The notes under the pieces are model-generated. The model made no database searches. It had not been told where the DNA came from and saw only the letters and a program-made list of their open reading frames with translations. The position numbers were made by a program, and so were the translations under genes. Shown here piece by piece: positions 1 to 10,237 of a DNA stretch of 64,000 nucleotides. Position 1 is the stretch's first letter. Each line of letters begins with the position of its first letter. The stretch is from Ophiosphaerella korrae (lineage: Eukaryota; Ascomycota; Dothideomycetes; Pleosporales; Phaeosphaeriaceae): positions 124,001 through 188,000 of the forward strand of contig JALNQF010000068.1 of NCBI GenBank assembly GCA_028456385.1, in the 5' to 3' direction.

Positions 1-947
1 ACTTGTTGACTGTGAAGGATGAGCAGCGGATGATCATCTCGCGGATCTCTGGAATCGAGGCCCTCTTAGTAGGATCAAACTCGAAGATCCTTCGTAGCAG
101 TGCGTCCAGCTCCGAGGAAATGGGAAGGATAGATCGAAGAAACTTGGGGTCCTTCATGAATGCACGGAAGGTGCTATCCTCGAAAGAGGCACGCTTCCAT
201 GGGTTGCGTCCACAAGTTAGGTTAACCAAGATGACTCCAAGGCTCCAGATATCGTTAGGCGCTGAAGCGTAACGTGAGTAGGCCTTGGGTGTAGATGTTT
301 GGCACTCTTGTTTGGGTTAACACGTGACTCATATCGTGTTGGAAAAAATAGAACATACCAGGTGACATATAGAAAGTCGAGCCGCATCCGAAATCCGAGG
401 TGATTTGGTCAGTAGTAGCAAGTCCAAAGTCGGCGAGTTTGCAGGTCATGCCGTTGTCAGTCACGAGGACGTTCTCCGGCTTCAGGTCCCGGTGATAGAT
501 TCCAATAGAGTGGCAGTACTCGACGGCATCCAGAATTTGGAGGAAGGCTCGCTTGACAAGATCATCATTACCAACATACTTGCCGTGCTCGGTGATGTTG
601 GAGAACAGGTCACCTTCTGGGCAGTACTCGATTACAACATAGGTACAATCTGGAGCGTCCATGATTTTGACCAAGGAAACTACATTGGGATGCGCACTGG
701 CCTGGTGATGCAGCTGAATCTCACGCTGTTGAAACTTTCGTTGACGAGGCTCGAGACCAATCTTGTTCAGTGCCTTTACGGCATAGGGGATGTTTGTTTG
801 GATGTCCACGGCTGTGTAGACAACTCCATATGCTCCAACTCCAAGGATGCTGGTGAGCTGCAGGCGTCCAGCGAGAATTTGGCCTAGTCGGTCCTCTGGG
901 GCGCGGAATCCATTGTGAGTTGGAGAAGCTGGAGGGGTGGGGTACAT
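1..947 (-). CDS. Ran1/Sks1-like serine/threonine protein kinase (3' end cut by window edge)
   Basis: Two exons are visible: 359-947 and 1-306, joined across a 52-bp intron (307-358, donor GTATGT, acceptor CAAG). Splicing restores the MSPE form of the APE motif (E197), and the frame then stays open to position 1. 298 residues are seen. Catalytic features: glycine loop GVGAYGVV (about 36-43), ATP-binding lysine in YAVK (K58), HRDLKPEN (D154), DFG (D173), then the C-lobe with DIWSLGV and a conserved arginine in FDPTKRAS. The short N-terminus before the kinase core and the overall pattern match fungal Ran1/Pat1, Sks1 and Vhs1 kinases, which act in nutrient signalling and control of meiosis. The non-kinase C-terminal tail lies outside the window. 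The start is the ATG at 947; there is no competing in-frame ATG just upstream. The family call is firm; the exact orthologue is inference. Confidence 0.92.
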
Positions 948-2650
948 AGTGGTGAAGAAGGGGTAGAGAAAGTCCTCGTAGGTCCACTGAAGGCCTCAAG
1001 GACGGGTTGGAACAGAGAGGGAAAAGCAGGCGCTTTGTCCAGGGGGCGTCCAAAGGATGGTAGGTCGAGGTTAGGGTGGGTGAAGTGAGGTTCAATGCCA
1101 AGGATCCAGGTCAGGTGACAAGACGAGTCAGAAGCAGGACAAAGCAGCAGGAACGATGGCAGGGTGGACAGGATATTGGATAGGGAGCGGGGAAAGCAAG
1201 ATGATCCAAGGAATGTGGGAAGAGGAGGGTAGTAGTAGGTGGTGGAGAGGTCGGCTGGTGGAGAGGTGAGGTGGTAGGCAATGGTGAGGCGGGATATGAT
1301 GTAGGTATGTATGAAGACGGCTGGGCGCCAGTGAATAAAAGAGAGGCAGCTAAAGAGAGCCCCCTGGCAACTATTGGCTGCAGGCGGGCCCCAGTTTTCC
1401 TGGAGATATATATGGGCAGGATGGGCCTGGCAGGGGCGCTATGACGGAGAAGGATGCGCCTGCGTCCGCCCATCAGCGATGCACACCATGGCCAACGGCA
1501 CGCAGACGGCCACGCACTAACGTCGTCTGGTGCCACTAGTGCCAGGCGGCGAAAGTGAGGGAGGTAGGGGGCGCGCGCGGCTTGCCCCGGTCGAGCCTAG
1601 CGCCGCCCAGCCAGCGCAGAGCGGCCGAGTGGCGCCCGGGCCTTGATTCACTTGTCATGGACACGCTTGCGAGCCCACAGGCGCCAATACTTGCACTGCA
1701 GCAAGCCATACAACGGCACAGCCTGCGCTCCACAAGCGCTCATCAGCTCCGCAAGCAGCGCACCCTGTCCAAGCCTCGCGTTGCACACCACCAGAGGCTG
1801 ACGCCGGTTCGCCCTCGCCCCTAGTCACCGGCGACACCAACACGGCCCAGCAAAACGACCGCGCCTCGCCCCAAACAGAAGGCTGAAGGGTTGCACTCAT
1901 GCCCTTGCCGGCTAGCCTCTCTCGGGCTGACGACGTCTCCGGCCCATGACGAAAGCAGGGCGTCCACACGACAATCTCGTAACCCCAACCGCACCGCGTT
2001 TCTGACTCGCTCTGTCGCCAGCAGGCCTCTGTGTGAGTCTCTGTCCTGCCTGAATCTGCCCATCGTGCTGTCACGTTTGTGTTTCGTCTGCTGCTCTTCT
2101 TTAAATTACCGACCGCTTCCGGCCAGGGCGAGTTGGCTGCTGCGCCAAACAGCACCCCACAGTGCCTGGGCGACCACCACATGGCCCTGTGCCCTCATTG
2201 GCTTGTGGCGTCCAATCACTTGCCTCGCTCGTGATTGGCTTCGTCCAATATATTGACGGCATCTATGACTAACCACACGCCCTCCCTGCTTGGCGCGTCC
2301 TTCAGAATTTTCGAGAGTTTGCGCCTGGCAAATCACGTCGGAGATTATTCTGCCCTTCTTGCCAATCATCGTCGCCCGCCGTGCAAAGTCTTCCTGCTCG
2401 CAAATCGCACATGGTCTTGTGACTGCTGGACATGGCACCACCTCCGTCTCTGACTGGCCAGCCCTCTCACTTCGTCCACCCGCTCATGATACAGCGTGGC
2501 TCATTGCGCAATCATCAACGACGAACCATTGTTCATTGTTAGCCCGGATGCTCCGGCAACAACATCACGAACGGTTTATCCATGCTTGTCTAGATCGAGC
2601 TGTCTACCGTCTCGTATCTTCATCTCGTTTCCAAGCCCGTTGAACGAATA
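948..2650 (-). promoter_or_regulatory. GC-rich leader and promoter region of the kinase gene
   Basis: No credible coding region is seen here. The open frames on both strands are proline/arginine/serine-rich and overlap one another in the way GC-rich noncoding DNA does. The stretch next to the start codon is purine-rich on the plus strand (pyrimidine-rich in the transcript), as in long fungal 5' leaders. A group of CCAAT boxes lies near 2.2 kb. Transcription start and any leader intron cannot be placed from sequence alone. Confidence 0.45.
2197..2249. promoter_or_regulatory. Cluster of four CCAAT boxes in alternating orientation
   Basis: ATTGG at 2197-2201, CCAAT at 2212-2216, ATTGG at 2234-2238 and CCAAT at 2245-2249. 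Four pentamers within 53 bp, alternating in direction, suit binding of the fungal HAP/CBF (NF-Y-like) complex. They lie about 1.25 kb upstream of the kinase ATG, so the target gene is inferred. Confidence 0.4.
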
Positions 2651-5600
2651 ACCGAACAGCACTTGGCCCTGGGTGGCGCTTCCATCCATGGCCCAAAGGG
2701 CAAGCGAAGGAAAGAACCTGCAGCTTTTAGTGTGCGTGCTTTTCGTCATCCGTGCAGGCCAAGCCCCTTATCCCGTAGCCTAAATTTGCAAACGGGAGTC
2801 TGAGCGAAGGCCCGACGATCATGTCTGTGTCGAAATTGCCAACGCCTTCTGCATCCTTGCGAGCGGCCTGTTGGGTTTCGAAATGAAGAACACTGCTTCC
2901 AAGGGCATGGCCATGGGTAGTGATTGAGCCGCTTCATTCAACTGGTAATCTCTCCGTATGCCTTTTCTTGGATACATGGCGCGTAAAGAGATGGGTCCTG
3001 CATCGAATGGCACAACTGTCCATGCAGTTCAACGCGACAAACGGCTGGTCTCGACCCAATATTGGAGCCTTGGTGCTCCATTATTGTCCTGTCAACTTTA
3101 CTGCATGTGCACTCCACAGAGCTCGAACACTTCAGTGGATACAGTATCGAGTCTCATCCTCACCGCCCATTACTTAGCGATTTGCCAAGCGTGGCTAAGT
3201 CTGCTTAGGGCTTAGTCCGTCGCCTCACCAAAGTAACGCCTTATCGATAACGTTCAACGAGCCAGCCCCTCCAACACTGCCCCGCCTTCGCTGTACCAAC
3301 CTCCGTTCTGCACCTCGTGAAAGCCTGAACTCTAATGTCAACCAAAATATGCGGCTAGATGTGCATCCCACCAACCTCATAGTACTGCATGCATCGTGCG
3401 TATCACCAGTAGGACTTGCAACGTGGCGCTTACTAGTCCTCCACAAAGCGAGACGAAAACTAGTGATGCCTACCATCGCTCGAGACAATCGTTCAGCCCA
3501 AACACGCGCCTAATCAATTCCAGACTCCCTTAGTCTATCAAACATTCACCCATTTTGCGCAACAGCCTCGTTCGTGTTGCGTTGTTGAGCGGGTGTGGCA
3601 CCCCTTGCCTGTCCCAACCAACTACCAGCAAGACGAGCAAATGCCGACTGCCCACAACACACGATCATCACCGGTGGAATACGCCACTGTGGGCCCCACT
3701 TCTCATCTATTCTTCGATTGAGTCAACCAAGATAGCCAAAGTCGGGCCGATCAGTCCAAAACACGATCTCCAGGTAACGACGTTTTACGATCATCCCATC
3801 TGCTACTATGGATGGACCAAGTTCCGTCAGTATTCTTTGCTCGTCAAATCCATGCCTTGGATGCAATAAGACAGGGTTTCCCTACCCTAGCACAATAGGG
3901 CCCGTTTCTAAGCCAACCAGACCATGTCGAGATCAGGCCCCAATCAGGCTCACGACAGTGATGGGGGCGAATGATCTGTAGAAGTTGTCTTAGGTACGTA
4001 TGTACTATGTGCAATTCGTACCAGATGAGCGCTTCTGTCGAGTGTGGCATCATGATTGACAGCGGAATGATGCATATTCCCTGCATTTCATCCCACTGAG
4101 GTCAGATAACTGTGCTGGCCACGATACGCGCGATGCCCAATCGCTGAATTATATCGATTGGCCAGACTACATCACCAAAAGCCAATCGATGCAAAGAAAA
4201 GAAAGCGATAGAAAAAGAAGAACCCGTGCACCTAATCATACATGAATAGTTTAACAAAAGCAATTGCAAACGTCATGAGGGTCCATTAGTCTGCCATTTG
4301 CGCGGCCAACCTGTCGACACACAATTTAGCTCGAGTAACTGCTGTGTTACTTGCGATTCAGCTACGTTAAGTTGTAACGGTAAGTTCTCAAGTTACTTCA
4401 CTAAGAACAACCACTTCGGGGCTTTCAGCCACGCCGCTTCTGCACTGTGGAACACATCTTAACGGCGCACGATTTACCCTGACTTCCGGACCACCTGAAC
4501 AATATTTAGTCAACATCAAATGCTAGCTGAATGTCTACACATTCCGACAAAGCATTAGCTTGTCACCTCCACCAATCAAGTTTCCAAAGTTTAGGTGAGA
4601 TTATGGTGCGACAGACATAGCAGTAGCGTTGAGTGATCACAGCTTTGAAATAGAACCGACCAAACGTAACCTTCAATTGTAGATTTAGATCGACGTTAAC
4701 GGACCTTTTTAGAACTGTTGGTTACAAACCCACAGGTCATCAGTCTGCTTCGGATCACGTGCCAAGCGCTAGACTGTGATTACAAGTGTCATTTCCAAAT
4801 GGAGCCGAAAGTTAATATACCTTCAGCGCCATTAAATCTCCGTACTCTATAATTGTCGGTCAACGAATAGTATGAATGGATTGAACTCCGGTCTCAAATA
4901 TATTTCGGAAGCACTCTCTAGTAAATCCATTGGCGGCATCAGTGCGAGAAATTTAGATGTTGACACCGTGGGGATTAACGCAGGTCGCATGGCTGATCCA
5001 GCATTAGGCAGATACTACTGAGACAGACGAGTAGCCTCTTCTCCGCAGACCCGCGCACAAGTCTCCCATAATCCTTTGTGCACAGAAGGTCGGATAGCTT
5101 TGCTGCATTCCAAAATACGCTCTGTGATTCACCACCAATCAAATCGTTCCGTTCCAGAATATTCACGTCACGTGATATATCCTCGATTCTCTCGGTGTTT
5201 CTCTCCGGTATCAAGTTCCACATTTATTGAGACAACAGGATTAAACTTCGTCAACGGCCAAAGATTTCTTGGCTGTTCTGAGATTTACAATAACAACAAT
5301 GCAAATACTATTTTACACAGCCATGCGTGCTTACCTGGCGCCAAGAAACCCGTTGGTTTGGACTGGGCGGCTGTAGTTGTATACATAGCCACGAAACCAT
5401 CACTAACCGCCTTACAGGCCCTCCATGTCAACATCAATGGTTTCAAGAAGACATCGCTATGAAACAAGGTCAACGCCAATAAGGCGGCGCAGTAGTCTCG
5501 GCTGCTGGCTCTCGGATCCAACCAGCCGATGAAGGATTGCGTACCCATTACCCAATATGGCAAATGTTTCTCACTAATTACACAAAGAAATAGCATTGCG

Positions 5601-7793
5601 CCGCCAGCATACGTCCTCGTAACGCTCATCCTCCAGCCATCGTCGTCGTCGTTATCTGGATCTGAGGCCTGAGAACGCCCGCGGCTGCACGTCAGCATCC
5701 TTCAATGCGCTCTGCGGGGGCGGTCTAAGTCAAGGCCACCCTTCAGGCGGCTGCAGTCTACGCCCAGCCTTGTGAGTGCCGGTCGTGAAATGGTCGGCCT
5801 GAGCAATTCGACGTATTGAATGGCGAGGCAAGCTGAGCAGATACTTTTATGTGCATAACCGCTGGTGGTAAATATGTGGATGCGGCGAGGTCCAGGGACG
5901 TGGTTCTATCATCTACAACAGCCCATAAACTCACGCGTGACATGTAACCACCAACTTTACTCCGACTTCCAGCTAAAAAATGATAGGAGGCCTTGAGAAA
6001 GCTGCCTGAATCACGAAGCGGAGCACATAAATGGGCAAAGATAGGTAGTGCGTAAACGCTAGTGGCAGCTGTATGGATGGTGGCTCAGTAGAACACATTC
6101 CACATCCAGTTCTATTTGCACGCGCTGAACAAGACAATAACTATCCACTAACATCCTCGCCAGCGCGAACTGCCATCAAAAAGCCAAAAACAGTAGCAAC
6201 ATGTTTTTGGTATTTGGGCCACAGGTTCAGCCATGCGGCCACGGCCAACGGCAAGGTCACCACCGATCATAGACCACCGGGCACACCCCAAGCTTTTGAA
6301 CAGCAGCAGCACCACCACCACCACCACCCTGCATACTGCATCTCGAGTGCATAACCGCTTCATGATCTCCAATTCCGGGGAGCCGTGGGTCAGAGACTGC
6401 ATGATGTAACCATTTAGTACTAGCTGTGCCGTCAGCGTGGATCTCGATTGCTATTTTGAGGCCGGCCCATGAGACCACCGAACACCTCCCGCTCCGTTTT
6501 GATGCCCCGCTACCAAAATGTATTTGTGTTTGCACTATGTTGGGATGGATGCCGTGGAGCGCGTGAGTCCTTGTTGAATGAATGGGTTTGAGGCGTTGGC
6601 GCTTGATGGTGAGTTGGAATGCGCCCGTTGAGCTTACTTTGGCTTGTCTTGGAGTGACGCAGATGGCTATGCGCCGTTTGGACTCTGGGAAACCTTCCGT
6701 GTGGATTGGTGCCGGTGGGTGGTGCTGGGCTATAGGCCGGACCTGTGGACCAGATCACGTCTTGTTGTTCGACTGCGTTTCCTGAGGGGTGCTTGCGTGC
6801 AACTTGCCAAGGACTTCTGTAAATATGACTTAGTGTATTCTTGTCTTCATCGGCACGAGCACGCCAATCATTGAGGTAGTGTGTCATTTGTGCCGTGTCG
6901 AGATCATATGGTGCCAGCGACAGAGTTGTGAGCTCTGCGTCTCAGTGTTTTAGGCGCAGGCAGGGCAGTTGCATAGCTTTCTATATGTTTCTCTGCTCAG
7001 AGGCTTCGTAGGACAACAAGGTATACGACAAAGGTGCGGCCTCTACATGCACTTTATATAGTTACCAGATGGTGCTTGGTAGTAGTACTGACATAGGTTA
7101 TATGTTGATCGAAATTTAAGGTCCTTCAAGACAACATCTATTTCTTTTTGTGAGTGATCTGGAAATGGGCCAGGCCAGGCCACTTTATCACGATGTTACT
7201 TATTATCAACAAATCTTCATAAGAATTTGAATAACGCTTTTGTACATTGGAACTCACAGCCGACCAACAAGGCCAAAAGGCCATAAGTTGTGTCACACAA
7301 CTAGTTATTATAATAGCATTTTATGCCACCGAATCGTGGATGAAGAAAATTGATGTTCAAAGAATAACTAGCACAATAACTTATCTACATGGGTCAAGCG
7401 TCTAATCGTCCTACTTCTAAAATATCTGACTCTTATAATCTGTAGTAAAATAATACTTCAGAGCACAATATTGATAACATCGCAACCATACAACAACGCC
7501 CCAACAAGTCACATGATCAAAATCGTATTATTTTGCAGCTGGGAGGGCAAAGTTTCAGAAATTGGAATAGAACAAAACATCCTTGTTGGAACTAAAACTG
7601 GTAGGGATATGTGCGACAGGAGCTGGGATTTCATTTCAAATATCAACCATAAACCAAGTGCGCTGATACTTGGAGGCCCTCAATCATACTTCTTGGAAAG
7701 GACAATTTTCAACAAGACATTTTAGTTAGATAAATTCCAGCTGCAAGTAAAACTAGATGTGTAGCCCAAGCCGAGCCAGAAGCCGTATGAGAC
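2651..7793. other. Long gene-poor intergenic stretch
   Basis: I see no supportable gene in this 5-kb stretch. Short open frames exist on both strands but lack recognisable domains, and splicing does not extend them into anything conserved-looking. A CAG/CAC trinucleotide tract lies near 6301-6330. CAATCG-type motifs recur around 4137-4195. The DNA is of ordinary composition, unlike the AT-rich blocks further right. Confidence 0.5.
6301..6330. repeat. CAG/CAC trinucleotide microsatellite
   Basis: Three CAG units followed by about six CAC units. It explains the histidine or valine runs in the overlapping spurious frames. Confidence 0.8.
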
Positions 7794-7889
7794 CTACTGC
7801 CCACCTGCACTCGATGGTACATTCTTGAGATGTATATTCTTGAGGTACTTGTCGAAGAATTCCTTGGGGCTGAGTGTTGTTTTAGGCAT
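7794..7889 (-). other. 31-codon micro-ORF of unknown status
   Basis: ATG at 7889 to TAG at 7794. The translation begins MPKTTLSPKEFFDKYLKN and is rich in lysine and leucine, with a peptide-like, non-repetitive composition that stands out from surrounding noncoding DNA. No signal peptide or domain is seen. It could be a real micropeptide, the last exon of a gene whose other exons I cannot place, or chance. No function is assigned. Confidence 0.2.
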
Positions 7890-8229
7890 GTTTCTGTCGG
7901 TTTGCTGAACACGAAAAGCTGTGGAGAGGGACGTCGCGGTCAGTGGAGTCTGTTTATTGAGGATGCATATACGAAAGGAAGCTAATATTTATAGTTTTTA
8001 TCGTGGTATATGAGTAAATGCGAGTTTCTTGATCTACTGTTGTAGTACTAGTTCAACTTGAGTCACCCGTCGTATAATGTTGAGTGACTCTTTCTAACTC
8101 TTGGATACACGAGACATGAAGATTATTCAAGGGCAAACCACAATTAAAAGTGTGATTATTAGTGTTACGAACGACGAGTAGGTAGGTTCGAGATTGGCGG
8201 AGGCTCACCGTAAACCTTCACGATGCATC

Positions 8230-9405
8230 CTATCTCTTTTCATCCGAATTGTTCGCCACTTCAACTGGGAACTTCTCCAAGCTCTCATACCACTGCATCG
8301 TACTCCCAATCAAGAAAGCCCAACTTCCCCAAAAGGTAGACAGACAAGCTTGATACTGTGCCCAACTGCTCTTGTCTAATCCAAAAGCCGGGCACATGGT
8401 AAAGCCAATACCACCAACTAAGTTCCAAGCGCCGATCCACCAACCAAGTGTCTTGGGGGCGGGCTTCCACCACTTTGATTGCGTTTCTAACATGAAGAGT
8501 GTGCCAGAGACTATGAAGCCGAGACCACCGATAACCTGAGGGATCCAGTAAAAGATTATGGTAATGGGACGAGACATGTAGTTGTAGATACCGGGGAGCG
8601 CAGTCAGGCCTGATATCCAGAAGATTGACGCGCCTAAGAGCTGTGATAGAGAAGCTAGAAAACCTAGGGAGTGTATATAGCGTGTCCTCAAATCATCAGT
8701 TGAAGGCCACCAAATCCACGAGTGAGAGTTCGCATCGTATTCGTCCTTTGCAGATTCGGCCGGTACAATGAGGCTATTTTTGTTAGAGTGATGATGCGTG
8801 CAGAGGGGCCTCGAAGGCCTCAATATGCCTGGCTCTTGCTCGCAGGATTTCTCATGCGCCAATGCCCGGTCAATCGCCCACCCAAAGCACCCCGCCCTAT
8901 TTTCGTTGAGGGCTTCAAGCATAAGCAGGAATGACCCAATTTCAAACACAGTGGCCCCGATAAACGCGGTTATACCACCGCCATACAGTTCTTCGTTCTT
9001 GAAGATGGTATCGGGTCGCACAAGCGGCAGCCAAACGAAAAACGCATTGATGACCCAGATCATGCTACCAATCGTGAAGATGTATGCGACGTCGAATGAT
9101 ATATTCCAAATGGGATAGTATGTTAACATGCACCAGATACTGCGGGCGATGCGAGATGGTGACGATGTAGGTCGAGGACTCTGAGATTGAGCGTCGACCG
9201 CATGGACAGTGATGGCATGGCGACCTTTGCGGTTGTTGCGGGACGTCCACTTGAAACGAAAATCAGATTGGGCATCATGGCGATAGTGAGCTTTAGTAGG
9301 GTTGAGGAAGGGAAGAGGACCAGTGACGCGATTGGGTTCGAGATGAAGCGTTGAGTTGTCTTTGAGTGGTTCGTGTGCGGGCTGAAAGGCTTTGCTGCGA
9401 GTCAT
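8230..9405 (-). CDS. Multi-pass integral membrane protein, fungal conserved family of unknown function
   Basis: A single exon of 391 residues from the ATG at 9405; a TTG six codons upstream extends the frame but is not a plausible fungal start. A basic, Ser/Thr-rich N-terminal region of about 95 residues is followed by roughly six hydrophobic segments near 108-128, 142-165, 245-268, 282-305, 320-340 and 352-372. A hydrophilic loop of about 75 residues lies between segments 2 and 3. Tryptophan-rich interfacial motifs (WIWWPSTDDLR before segment 3, SKWWKPAPKTLGWW before segment 5) look like the conserved part. There is no signal peptide and no transporter signature. It resembles unnamed ascomycete integral membrane proteins; the substrate or role is unknown. 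It stands alone in a gene-poor region, with a MITE-like element upstream of its start. Confidence 0.75.
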   Translation of the reverse strand: MTRSKAFQPAHEPLKDNSTLHLEPNRVTGPLPFLNPTKAHYRHDAQSDFRFKWTSRNNRKGRHAITVHAVDAQSQSPRPTSSPSRIARSIWCMLTYYPIWNISFDVAYIFTIGSMIWVINAFFVWLPLVRPDTIFKNEELYGGGITAFIGATVFEIGSFLLMLEALNENRAGCFGWAIDRALAHEKSCEQEPGILRPSRPLCTHHHSNKNSLIVPAESAKDEYDANSHSWIWWPSTDDLRTRYIHSLGFLASLSQLLGASIFWISGLTALPGIYNYMSRPITIIFYWIPQVIGGLGFIVSGTLFMLETQSKWWKPAPKTLGWWIGAWNLVGGIGFTMCPAFGLDKSSWAQYQACLSTFWGSWAFLIGSTMQWYESLEKFPVEVANNSDEKR

Positions 9406-9572
9406 ATTTGGTTGAAGTGTCAATCGGTGTTGTATTGTGACACAAACTATTTGTTGTTACATCACTAATAGGAGATCAATGAGAGATCAAGTAGTCGTGA
9501 CTATTTCAAACGCGGGACACGCGCCATGTAATTAGGTAGGTGGCCATTGTGCCGCGGTCCAGACCAGAAAAA

Positions 9573-9918
9573 AACCCAAAAACCACCAAAAATCGCAAAA
9601 ACTAACCTTAATATCTCAACAATAGCTTAACAATAAATTCTAAAATTTCATAATAAACCCTTCATACCTACTTTAAGACTTACGTTGAAGCTCTAGGGTA
9701 ATAAACCTTGCCGTTATAAAGATGTTGAGTTTTCGTCTCCAATTTTGCACCAAATTGCTATACCTCAGAACTACACAATGGATTAACTACCTTCTAAGTT
9801 AAATATAAGTCTTGAAATGGTTATACAAAGGTAGATAAAGTTTGTTAGAGTTTATTATCAAGCTGTTGTTAAGATATTAAGGTATAGTTTTTGCGATTTT
9901 AAGTGGCTTTTTGGGGTT
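9573..9918. mobile_element. MITE-like foldback element with long imperfect terminal inverted repeats
   Basis: The first ~75 bases (from AACCCAAAAACCACC) match, in reverse complement, the last ~75 bases (which read AACCCCAAAAAGCCAC on the other strand). The shared cores are ATCGCAAAAACTA and CCTTAATATCT, and similarity continues more weakly inward. The element is about 346 bp, AT-rich, with no coding capacity, so it would be non-autonomous. I could not identify a convincing target-site duplication, so the family is unknown and the ends may be off by a few bases. It lies between the membrane-protein gene and the F-BAR gene. Confidence 0.75.
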
Positions 9919-10237
9919 GGCGGAATGGTGGTGGAACACGTCAAAAGCGTGATGCTGAGTAAGACTTATTGCGACCCCGATGAGGAAGAACGCTACTGCA
10001 CCACATGGATTAAATGATAGACGAACTAGGTCAGAACGATCATACAGTTCATATACAATTTCGTATCTCGCATTACATAAGCAATCGAGGTTCATAATTG
10101 CCAAACGATATCCTGGACACCCCCAACGCCAAGCATGTAAACTTCCACGCACCCAAACAGGGCATTGAGTGTGAAAACGCTAAAAACATGACACAAAAAA
10201 GCCAACGTCATCGATGGCCAAACTGTCTGTAAACAAC

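Noticed and set aside
1655..2182. 175-codon minus-strand frame upstream of the kinase
   Set aside because: Trp/Arg/Gly/Ala-rich composition of GC-rich noncoding DNA, overlapped by frames in other phases; more likely leader or promoter.
5285..5698. 137-codon minus-strand frame with hydrophobic patches
   Set aside because: It has a real ATG, but no domain, no coherent membrane pattern, and a composition like neighbouring noncoding DNA. Not supportable without expression data.
6510..6887. 125-codon minus-strand frame rich in His, Ser, Thr and Pro
   Set aside because: Low-complexity and domain-free; overlaps another open frame on the plus strand.
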